From Clostridia bacterium (lineage in GTDB: Bacteria > Bacillota > Clostridia > Oscillospirales > Butyricicoccaceae): 9,851 nt of DNA. How positions within the stretch are numbered: the stretch's first letter is position 1; every line of letters starts with the position of its first letter. The position numbers were made by a program, and so were the translations under genes. Under the pieces are notes generated by a model. The model had not been told where the DNA came from. It did no database searches and worked only from the letters and a program-made list of their open reading frames with translations. Below are positions 1 to 6,328 of this stretch, one piece after another. The stretch lies in contig CAAFJY010000215.1 in NCBI GenBank assembly GCA_900763355.1, positions 1 to 9,851 on the forward strand, in the 5' to 3' direction.

Positions 1-438
1 CCTTCGACCCGGAAGGGGTGCAGGGCCGCGGTGACCGAGACGATATTCCTCCGCCTTTCGGAGCACGCTGCGAGCATTCCGGTGGGAGATCATTCTCAGT
101 GCATCGGAAAAAGAGACCGCCTTGACCGCCATGATTTCGGAAGCATTCCATGCGATCCTCCCTGCTCTGCGGCGGGCCAGAAAATAGGTGACCTCCTTTT
201 CGGTCCCTTTCCTCATCCAATAGCGAATGGTCTGGGAAAAGTCCCCTTCCAGCCGGGCGTGGAGCCCGGTCTCCTCCCGGATCTCCCGCAGGGCGGTTTG
301 GCGGCGGCTCTCCCCCGCTTCGATATGGCCCTTGGGGAAGCCCCAATTCCCATTGCGCTCCTGCACCAGGATATAACGAATCTCTCCCTGCTCCTCGGTA
401 TAGAGCACGGCGCCGCTGCTGTGTTCCAGCTTTCTCAT
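1..438 (-). CDS. Nudix hydrolase, C-terminus runs off the left edge
   Basis: Reading from ATG at 438 down to base 1 gives 146 codons without a stop. A complete Nudix box is visible: G37-x5-E43-x7-R51-E52-I-R-E55-E56-T-G58-L59. It coordinates the divalent metal used to hydrolyse nucleoside diphosphates linked to another moiety. The preceding NWGFPKGHIE and the C-terminal helix around residues 109-132 (FSDALRMI...VLRKAEEY) resemble small Ap4A-hydrolase/MutT-like members, but the substrate cannot be fixed from sequence. Nudix domains are usually 130-160 residues, so only a few codons are likely missing. GGGAGGG lies 4 bases before the ATG and supports this start. The gene follows the EF-G paralog on the same strand by 62 bp, with a hairpin terminator between them. 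It may be expressed by read-through or from a promoter I could not identify. Confidence 0.85.
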   Translation of the reverse strand, partial: MRKLEHSSGAVLYTEEQGEIRYILVQERNGNWGFPKGHIEAGESRRQTALREIREETGLHARLEGDFSQTIRYWMRKGTEKEVTYFLARRRAGRIAWNASEIMAVKAVSFSDALRMISHRNARSVLRKAEEYRLGHRGPAPLPGRR

Positions 439-448
439 ACGTCCCTCC

Positions 449-486
449 CGACAAAGAACGACCGGAAGGCTGGGCCTCCCGGTCGT
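449..486 (-). terminator. Intrinsic terminator after the EF-G paralog
   Basis: Positions 458-486 form a 13-bp stem with one G-T wobble and a 3-nt loop (arms ACGACCGG...CCGGTCGT). It starts 15 bases after the EF-G paralog's stop codon. On the minus strand the stem is followed by TTCTTTGT, an interrupted and fairly weak T-tract. It sits immediately before the Nudix ribosome binding site, so it may be a leaky terminator that lowers Nudix expression relative to the EF-G paralog. Confidence 0.7.
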
Positions 487-500
487 CGGGTGCAAAGTGA

Positions 501-2573
501 TTATTCCTCGTCGTCCACGAACTTGGCGTCGGCGATGATCTTTTCCTGGACCTCCGGCGGAACGGCCTCGTACCGCTCAAACTTCACGCTGAAGGAGCCC
601 CGGCCCTGGGTCATGGATCGCAGGGTGATGGCATAGTCGGCCACCTCGCTCATGGGGACCTCGGCCTCCACCAGCTGGAGCCCGTCTTCTGCGGGGTTCA
701 TGCCCATGACGCGGCCCCGGCGCTTGTTCAGGTCGCCGATGATGTCGCCCATGTAGGAATCGGGGATATAAACCTTCAGGCTCCCCACCGGCTCCAGGAT
801 CACGGGGCTGGCCTGGGGGATCCCGGCCTTGTAGGCCAGACGGGCCGCCATCTTGAAGGAAAGCTCGTTGGAATCCACGGGGTGATATTTGCCGTCCACC
901 AGGGTGGCCTTCATGCCCACCATGGGGAAGCCGGCGAGAACGCCGTGCTCCATGGCTTCCCGGATGCCCTTTTCCACGGCGGGGAAGAAGTTTTTGGGCA
1001 CGCTGCCGCCGAAGACCTCCTCGGCGAACTCAAAGCCGTCGCCGGGGATGGGCTCAAAGTTCATCTTGACGTTGCCGTACTGGCCATGGCCGCCGGACTG
1101 CTTCTTGTGGTTGCCCTCGATGAGGGTGACTTTTTTCCGGATGGTCTCGCGATAGGCCACCTTGGGATCGCTCAGCTCGACCTCCACGCCGAACTTGCTC
1201 TTGAGCTTGGAGCACAGCACATCGATGTGGATGTCCCCCGCGCCGGAGATGACCATCTGCTTGGTCTCGGGATCGTTGACCACGGTGAAGGTGGGATCCT
1301 CGTCCTTGAGACGGGTGAGACCCGCGGCGATCTTTTCCTCGCCGCCCTTGGCCTTGGCCAGGATGGCCCGGGAATAGCAAGGCTCGGCATAATGGATGCC
1401 GTCCAGCTTGATGTTCAGGCTCGGGTCGCAGAGCGTATCGCCGGTCTTGGTGTTGTTGAGCTTGGACACGGCGCCGATGTCGCCGCAGCCGATCTCCTTG
1501 ACCTCGATGTTCTTTTTGCCCTTGACGATATAAATATGGCCCATTTTTTCCTGGGTCTCGGTATTGGTGTTCTGCAGGAGCATATCGGTGGTGATCTTGC
1601 CGGAGATCACCTTGAAGAAGGAAAAGCGGCCATACTGGTCAGCCACCGTCTTAAATACCAAAGCCACAGGCTTACCGTTGGGGTCATATTTCAGCTCAAC
1701 GGGGTTGTCATCGCCATCAACACCATGCTCGGAACGGACCTCACCGGGGTTGGGGGCGAAGTTGACCAGTGTATAGAGCAGCTGCATGGTGCCCACGCCG
1801 GTGAGCGCGCTGCCGCACACCACGGGGGCCAGGCTGCCGTCCCGGATACCGGACCGCAGACCCGTGAGCAGCTCCTCCTTGGTGAACTCCTCGCCCTCGA
1901 AGAACTTATCCATCAGCTCCTCGGAGGTCTCGGCCACCGATTCCATCAGCGCGCCGCGGAGGGTCTCGATCTGGTCCTTCTGATCCTCGGGCACGGGGAC
2001 CTCCACGGTGACCTTGCCCTCGGCCTTGAAGGCCTTACGGTTGATGAGGTTGATGACGCCGGTAGGCTTGCCGCCCTCCATCAGGGGGATGACAAAGGGG
2101 GTGACGCTGATGCCGAAGGCATCCCGCAGGCTCTGATAGGCCTTTTCATAGTCGGCGTTTTCCTCGTCGATCTTGGAGATGTAGAAGAACCGGGGCAGGC
2201 CGGTCTTGCTCAGACGCTTCCAGGCCTTTTCCGTGCCCACGGCGCAGCCGCTCTTGGCCGCCACCACGATGACGCCGCAATCGGCCACTCGCAGAGCCTG
2301 AGCAACTTCTCCGTCAAAATCAAAGAAGCCGGGGGTATCGATAAAATTCAGAATATGGTCTTCATACTCCACCGGGGCCAGGCTGGCCTGGATCGAGATC
2401 TGGCGCTTGATCTCTTCGGGATCATAATCGCTGACGGTGTTGCCCTCGGCGATCTTGCCCAAACGGTCGGTACCGCCGGTGCGGTACAGCAGACTCTCGA
2501 CCAAAGATGTTTTGCCGTCGCCTCCATGGCCCAGCAAGCAGATGTTCCGGATCTTTTCAATGGGGTATGCCAT
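501..2573 (-). CDS. EF-G-like translational GTPase, EF-G-2 subfamily
   Basis: The 690-aa length and full domain order match elongation factor G: a GTPase domain (about 8-275), a beta-barrel domain II (about 300-385), and domains III, IV and V to the end. Visible motifs are G1 GHGGDGKTS (15-23), switch I RQISI (57-61), G3 DTPG (79-82), G4 SKID (133-136) and G5 CGSAL (253-257). Domain IV carries SGGHGQYG (493-500) and YHPVDSNE (563-570), the tip loop that enters the ribosomal decoding site in EF-G. Two features place it in the EF-G-2 paralog group and not with the primary FusA: the stretch VGTEKAW...TGLPR (112-128), and an aromatic residue after DTPG. F83 replaces the catalytic switch-II histidine, so GTP hydrolysis is expected to be impaired. 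It probably acts on the ribosome as an auxiliary or stress-time factor (inference). AAGGAG lies 8 nt before the ATG. The gene has its own promoter, so it is not part of a str operon. Confidence 0.93.
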   Translation of the reverse strand: MAYPIEKIRNICLLGHGGDGKTSLVESLLYRTGGTDRLGKIAEGNTVSDYDPEEIKRQISIQASLAPVEYEDHILNFIDTPGFFDFDGEVAQALRVADCGVIVVAAKSGCAVGTEKAWKRLSKTGLPRFFYISKIDEENADYEKAYQSLRDAFGISVTPFVIPLMEGGKPTGVINLINRKAFKAEGKVTVEVPVPEDQKDQIETLRGALMESVAETSEELMDKFFEGEEFTKEELLTGLRSGIRDGSLAPVVCGSALTGVGTMQLLYTLVNFAPNPGEVRSEHGVDGDDNPVELKYDPNGKPVALVFKTVADQYGRFSFFKVISGKITTDMLLQNTNTETQEKMGHIYIVKGKKNIEVKEIGCGDIGAVSKLNNTKTGDTLCDPSLNIKLDGIHYAEPCYSRAILAKAKGGEEKIAAGLTRLKDEDPTFTVVNDPETKQMVISGAGDIHIDVLCSKLKSKFGVEVELSDPKVAYRETIRKKVTLIEGNHKKQSGGHGQYGNVKMNFEPIPGDGFEFAEEVFGGSVPKNFFPAVEKGIREAMEHGVLAGFPMVGMKATLVDGKYHPVDSNELSFKMAARLAYKAGIPQASPVILEPVGSLKVYIPDSYMGDIIGDLNKRRGRVMGMNPAEDGLQLVEAEVPMSEVADYAITLRSMTQGRGSFSVKFERYEAVPPEVQEKIIADAKFVDDEE

Positions 2574-2680
2574 AGTATTCTCTCCTTCAAGTGTATTGTA
2601 ACGCGCATCTCCGCAGGGGCCTCTGGCCCACAGGAGCGGCGGTGCGCCCCCGGATGCAGCGGAGCTGATTACGGTTTACC
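2574..2680 (-). promoter_or_regulatory. Structured GC-rich 5' leader of the EF-G paralog
   Basis: About 105 nt separate the predicted transcription start (near 2679) from the ATG. A hairpin GGGCC-AGA-GGCCC (2617-2629) is enclosed by CTCC/GGAG (2633-2636 with 2609-2612). Two further complementary pairs cross each other. CTCCGC at 2659-2664 can pair with GCGGAG at 2609-2614, and GCATC at 2653-2657 can pair with GATGC at 2605-2609. These allow alternative or pseudoknotted folds close to the ribosome binding site. No known riboswitch class was recognised. A regulatory role is inference. Confidence 0.4.
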
Positions 2681-2685
2681 CCATT

Positions 2686-2714
2686 ATTATATCGAATCGC
2701 CTTGTATTTTTCAA
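2686..2714 (-). promoter_or_regulatory. SigA-type promoter of the EF-G paralog
   Basis: On the minus strand the -35 is TTGAAA (2709-2714) and the -10 is TATAAT (2686-2691), separated by exactly 17 bp. The -10 is a perfect consensus and the -35 matches 5 of 6 bases. Upstream (2715-2768) the DNA is strikingly A/T-rich with several A/T runs, which could act as an UP-like element. Predicted transcription starts near 2679. Confidence 0.8.
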
Positions 2715-2757
2715 CAATCAATTTCGCAAAAAAACAAAGTTTTTCGAAAAGATGCAC

Positions 2758-2792
2758 AAAAAAACGGGTTAAAGTCTGTTCACTATGCCCCG
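2758..2792 (-). terminator. Possible weak terminator of the 821-aa membrane protein gene
   Basis: On the minus strand a run of seven T (2758-2764) follows a weak stem, CGGG (2789-2792) with CCCG (2765-2768). A 3-bp AGT/ACT inner stem lies across a 4x4 internal loop. The hairpin overlaps the stop codon at 2769-2771. The T-run is good but the stem is poor, so this is only a candidate. No better terminator lies between this gene and the EF-G promoter. Confidence 0.3.
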
Positions 2793-5234
2793 AATGAGCT
2801 TGGCGGGCAGCGCCCAGAGGAGCAAATAGACCAAAACATTGATCGGGTCGGCGGCCTCGAACGCCCCCTTCCCTGTCAAAAAGGCCAGGATGAGCATCCC
2901 GCCCAGGGCGCAGATGCTCCCCAAAACGATGCCCCAGATGGCGGAGCGACGCCCCTTCCGCGCGGCAGAGAGGACCTCGGCCATGGGCATGAGCCCGTCC
3001 CGGGAGAGGACGGCCAGGGTCTCCTCCTCCCGGCCGAAGGAGGGGGCGGAATAATCCAGCCGTTCCTCCAGCTCGGGCATGAAGGTGCTGTCCCGGCGGA
3101 GGTCAAAGCGGCTCTCCACCTGGCTCTGGGTCTGGGTGGTGTCCCGCAGGGCCAGCACCGGGCGGATATGGCTCTGGCGCAGCAGGCCAAAGGCGGCATA
3201 GACCGGGGGCTGGGCCTCGTACCGCATGGAAAAGATCCCGGCAAACTGGGAATCGATGGCCACAAAGATGCTGTTTTTCAGCCGCAGGCCCTCGGTCACC
3301 TGGACGCCCATGCGCATGAGATAGCTGGCGGTGCCCAGCTGGACATATTTTCCGCTGACAGTAGCGCAGATGCCCCGGGTGTCAAAAAACCGCAGCTCCC
3401 GGGCCTTGTTGGGGACGATGTATTGCTGCCGGGCAAACTCGGTAAAGGCCCGGGCCAGTCCACCCCCCACCTCCTGGAGGAGGGATGCGGCGCAGCCCAC
3501 CACGATCTCCGGCTCCTGATTTTCGGCGATCTTCATGCCGGTGATCTTGACGGCCCCGGCGGGGTAGAGATCGGCGTCCCGCAGGGCGACCCTGCGGCAT
3601 TTGGCCAGGCGGCTGCCGCACCGGGCGTTGACCAGCATGCTGCCGGAGGTATAGAGCTTTTTCCCCAGCCGCTTCCCCCCCGCGCTGGAGGAAAGGAGCA
3701 GGCAGACGGGCACGCTCACCGACAAAACGGCCGACAGGCACCACAGGCTCCGGGTGATGTCCCCCGCGGCGCACACCGCCGCCGTCAGCGCCGCGCTGAG
3801 CACCAGAGCCAGGGGGGCATAAACCCCCGCGTATTTTTCCGTGAGATCGGGCTCCGCCAGGGCGGGGAGCTCCACGTCCACCCCGCTCTGGGTCTTGACG
3901 GCCATGTTCTGGATCTTGCCGTCGGAATAGAGCTTGACCCCCACCGGGGAGCCCCCCATGGTGATGGCCTTGTAATTGCGCCGCAGGCTCTCCACCCGCT
4001 GGCGCTTGGACAGCAGGGCAAACAGGACCGTCAGGGCGTTGACGCACACAAAGGGCGTCCCCTGCCGCCAGGCGGGCAGCAGCATCCCCGTGACGCAGCC
4101 CGCCAGGGTGACCAGGCTCCCCAGGGCCGCCAGGGTATCCAGAGTGGGTCTCCCCTTCCCCAGCCGCCACAGGCCCGCCCCCGTCACCTCGTGGGGGAGG
4201 ATCAGGGTCAAAAGGGCCAGAAAGGCAAAGGCCCCGTCATAATACAAAGGAAAAGCCTCTCTCATGAAGCCAAAGGGCATGGGCAGCCCTCTCCGCTCCG
4301 CCGCCGCCATATAGGCCGAAAGGACGATCACCGGCAGGAGCAGCAGCATCCGGGCCGCCATCCCTCCCAGGCGCTTGCCCAGGCGGGTGGCCATTTGCGC
4401 GGCATCGTCGCAGGGGACGTTGATGCGGTCATAGGGGATGCGTTTTTTCGGGCGGCGGGGACGCTCCTCTTCCTCCTCCGGCAGGTCGGGCGCGGGAGGC
4501 AGGGGCTCGTCCTCGGCAAAGCGGAGACGGGGCTGATTCTGGCTGCCCTCCAGGTCCACCGTCCGGAGACGGGGCGGAGCCTTGCGGTTTTTGCCGGGCT
4601 CCTCCGGCACCGGCGGGGCGGGACGCTTGTCCCCCGGCTGGGGGGTGGTGCGCCAGGGCGCGCCCTTTTCCCCCATGGGCTTTGCGGGACGGGGCGGCGT
4701 TTTTTTCAGACCAGCCTGGCGGGGCGAGAGGATGGTCTCCCCCTCCGGCTCGGGCTTCTGCGCGGGGGCCGGGAGCTCGGGAGCACTCTCGTGCCGGCCG
4801 GGTCTCTCGATTTTGTCCGATTTTACTGTTTTTTCCGTTTTTTCGGGCTTTTCCGGTGTTTTTGCCGGTCCCGGCATCGGTTCCGGTTCGGCGGGAGCCT
4901 CCCGCTTCCTGCCCCCGGGAAAAACCAGGGGCTTGCGCTTGGGCTCCTGCTGGGCCTTTTGATTTTTCTCCTGGGCGGTGCGGAGCATCTTCAGCGCATC
5001 GTCCTCGGGCTCGTCGGCCCCCACCTCCCGGCGGATGGCGGAGATGATCTCCATCTCCCGCAGCTCCTCCTGCACCGGGTCCCCCGGGTTCGGGGGCGGC
5101 GGGAGGGGATCCGCAGGCGGCGGAACCGGGGGCTCCAGCTTGGGCGGGGCTTCCTTGGGCTTGCCCGGCCCATCCTGGGAAAACTCCGCCAGGATGTCTT
5201 CTAATTCATACTGTTCTTCGTGGGGATCAGACAC
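2769..5234 (-). CDS. Membrane pseudo-ATPase: degenerate P1B-type (CopA-like) P-type ATPase with proline-rich N-terminal extension
   Basis: Residues 1-285 are rich in Pro, Glu, Lys and Arg with low complexity, and are probably a disordered cytoplasmic tail. Eight hydrophobic segments follow (about 294-312, 333-352, 364-388, 394-410, 470-490, 496-515, 766-786, 797-815), grouped 4+2+2 as in P1B ATPases. Remnants align in order: GRPTLDTLAALGSLVTL (361-377) with the PxMDTLxALG helix; SVPVC (507-511) where CPC belongs; RVALRDADLYPAG (548-560) where VVFDKTGTLT belongs; CAASLLQEVGGGLARAF (581-597) where AASL..SEHPLAKAI belongs; VAIDSQFAGIFSM (658-670); and RPVLALRDT (691-699) where the TGD motif belongs. 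The actuator region (411-468) is much shortened and lacks TGE, and no GDGxND is present. It should therefore neither autophosphorylate nor pump metal by the usual mechanism. The reading frame is intact, so decay is unlikely. GTG start at 5234 is preceded by AAAGGGG; no ATG occurs before codon 61. It lies 47 bp after rlmB and probably shares its transcript. Function unknown. Confidence 0.8.
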   Translation of the reverse strand: MSDPHEEQYELEDILAEFSQDGPGKPKEAPPKLEPPVPPPADPLPPPPNPGDPVQEELREMEIISAIRREVGADEPEDDALKMLRTAQEKNQKAQQEPKRKPLVFPGGRKREAPAEPEPMPGPAKTPEKPEKTEKTVKSDKIERPGRHESAPELPAPAQKPEPEGETILSPRQAGLKKTPPRPAKPMGEKGAPWRTTPQPGDKRPAPPVPEEPGKNRKAPPRLRTVDLEGSQNQPRLRFAEDEPLPPAPDLPEEEEERPRRPKKRIPYDRINVPCDDAAQMATRLGKRLGGMAARMLLLLPVIVLSAYMAAAERRGLPMPFGFMREAFPLYYDGAFAFLALLTLILPHEVTGAGLWRLGKGRPTLDTLAALGSLVTLAGCVTGMLLPAWRQGTPFVCVNALTVLFALLSKRQRVESLRRNYKAITMGGSPVGVKLYSDGKIQNMAVKTQSGVDVELPALAEPDLTEKYAGVYAPLALVLSAALTAAVCAAGDITRSLWCLSAVLSVSVPVCLLLSSSAGGKRLGKKLYTSGSMLVNARCGSRLAKCRRVALRDADLYPAGAVKITGMKIAENQEPEIVVGCAASLLQEVGGGLARAFTEFARQQYIVPNKARELRFFDTRGICATVSGKYVQLGTASYLMRMGVQVTEGLRLKNSIFVAIDSQFAGIFSMRYEAQPPVYAAFGLLRQSHIRPVLALRDTTQTQSQVESRFDLRRDSTFMPELEERLDYSAPSFGREEETLAVLSRDGLMPMAEVLSAARKGRRSAIWGIVLGSICALGGMLILAFLTGKGAFEAADPINVLVYLLLWALPAKLIRGIVNRL

Positions 5235-5281
5235 GGGAACGCCCCTTTCTTTTCCAGATATGATGGCGGCAGCGGCAGGGC

Positions 5282-6151
5282 TCAGCCCCGGCTGCGCTGG
5301 GCCGCATAGAGCAGGATGGCGGCGGCGTTGGACGCGTTGAGGGATTGGATGCGCCCCCGCTGGGGGATGCTGACCACGCGGTCGGCGGCCTTTTTCACGC
5401 TTTCGGAAACGCCGCTGCCCTCGGCCCCGATGACGATGGCGCAGGGCAGGTCAAAATCCACGCTTCCCGCGTCTTCCCCGCCCATGTCGGCGGCCAGGAT
5501 AAAGACTCCGGCCTTTTTCAGCTCGGTGATGGCCGCGCCGATGTTGGCGCACTTGGCCACGGGGAGATATTCCAGCGCACCCGCTGCCGCCTTGGCACAG
5601 GCGGCATTGAGGCCCGCGCTGCGGCGCTTGGGGATGACCACGCCGTGGGCCCCCAGCACCTCTGCCGAACGGATGATAGCCCCCAGATTATGGGGGTCAG
5701 TGATGCCGTCGCACAGGACCAAAAGGGGCTTCTCCCCCCGCTGGGCGGCCAGGGCCAGGATGTCCTCCACCGTCTTGTATTCGGCGGCGGCCCCCAGGGC
5801 GATGACCCCCTGATGGGCGCCGTTTGCGCTCATGCGGTCCAGCTTGCGCCGGTCGCAGTCCAGCACCGGGATGCCCGCGGCCTGGGCGGCGGAGATGACG
5901 TGGGCCATGTTCTGGGCCCCCTGAGCCACCAGGATCTTGTCCAGCTGGCGGCCCGAGCGGAGCGCCTCCCACACGGCGTTGCGCCCTTCGATGAGGCCCT
6001 CGTCCTCCTGCTGCTCCTCCTCCCGGTCCAGGGCCTCCATGGCGGCAAAGGAGGAGCGGGGGCGGTCGTTTTTCTTATTATTATAGTAGGGGCGGGAGCC
6101 CTTGCCGCCGGGGCGGGGGCCGGCTTTCTTGCGGTCATTCCATTTTTCCAT
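5282..6151 (-). CDS. rlmB: 23S rRNA 2'-O-ribose methyltransferase, RlmB/TrmH (SpoU) family
   Basis: The 289-aa protein has a lysine/arginine/asparagine-rich N-terminal extension (1-50). It is followed by the small RNA-binding domain starting EGRNAVWEAL (55-64) and a SPOUT catalytic domain from about 143. All three SpoU motifs are present: motif 1 DPHNLGAIIRSAE (152-164, with N155, R161 and E164), motif 2 IVIGAEGSGVSE (239-250), and motif 3 IPQRGRIQSLNASNAAA (262-278). These form the knotted S-adenosylmethionine site. By family, RlmB methylates the ribose of G2251 (E. coli numbering) in the peptidyl-transferase P loop of 23S rRNA. Paralogs modify other rRNA or tRNA positions, so the exact target is inferred. 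The ATG at 6151 is preceded by GGAG about 9 nt upstream. It has its own promoter and leads an apparent two-gene unit with the pseudo-ATPase. Confidence 0.92.
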   Translation of the reverse strand: MEKWNDRKKAGPRPGGKGSRPYYNNKKNDRPRSSFAAMEALDREEEQQEDEGLIEGRNAVWEALRSGRQLDKILVAQGAQNMAHVISAAQAAGIPVLDCDRRKLDRMSANGAHQGVIALGAAAEYKTVEDILALAAQRGEKPLLVLCDGITDPHNLGAIIRSAEVLGAHGVVIPKRRSAGLNAACAKAAAGALEYLPVAKCANIGAAITELKKAGVFILAADMGGEDAGSVDFDLPCAIVIGAEGSGVSESVKKAADRVVSIPQRGRIQSLNASNAAAILLYAAQRSRG

Positions 6152-6192
6152 ATTTCAAAACTCCGTTTCCGGAACGATGTGTCCCATTTTTC

Positions 6193-6223
6193 AGCGCTCC
6201 CGCCATCCCGGGCGGAAAACGCT
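6193..6223 (-). promoter_or_regulatory. Hairpin in the rlmB leader
   Basis: On the minus strand CCGCC (6211-6215) pairs with GGCGG (6200-6204) around a 6-nt loop. An outer AGCG/CGCT stem (6220-6223 with 6193-6196) is joined through internal loops. No T-tract follows, so it is not a terminator. It lies in the leader between the promoter and the rlmB start codon, and any role is unknown. Confidence 0.3.
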
Positions 6224-6233
6224 CTATTTTTGT

Positions 6234-6262
6234 AATATAACACATTTTCCCCCCGGTGAAAA
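6234..6262 (-). promoter_or_regulatory. Probable promoter of rlmB
   Basis: On the minus strand the -35 is TTTTCA (6257-6262; 4 of 6 bases) and the -10 is TATATT (6234-6239; 5 of 6), with a 17-bp spacer. It lies just downstream of the lysC terminator and about 80 nt before the rlmB ATG, as expected for an independent transcription unit. Confidence 0.6.
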
Positions 6263-6284
6263 GGAGATAGCGCGAAAAAATCCC

Positions 6285-6323
6285 GAAAAACAGCAGAGCC
6301 CGGGCACTTCCCTGCCCGGGCTC
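6285..6323 (-). terminator. Intrinsic terminator of the aspartate kinase gene
   Basis: A perfect 11-bp stem GAGCCCGGGCA/TGCCCGGGCTC (6296-6306 with 6313-6323) has a 6-nt loop and begins 5 nt after the lysC stop. On the minus strand TGCTG then TTTTT follows, with a second T-run slightly further on. This separates lysC from rlmB. Confidence 0.85.
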
Positions 6324-6328
6324 CCCCG

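Noticed and set aside
31..636. Plus-strand open frame of 201 codons at the left edge
   Set aside because: It overlaps the Nudix gene and the end of the EF-G paralog in antisense and crosses the terminator between them.
2715..2768. AT-rich runs between the pseudo-ATPase gene and the EF-G promoter as an origin or attachment site
   Set aside because: They are simple A/T runs with no repeated boxes. A weak terminator plus an upstream promoter element explains them.
882..5204. A 1440-codon open frame on the plus strand
   Set aside because: It runs antisense through the EF-G paralog, the promoter region and the pseudo-ATPase. Its protein is low-complexity, rich in Gly, His, Leu and Ala, with no recognisable domain. 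High GC at third codon positions on the coding strand removes stops from the antisense frame.
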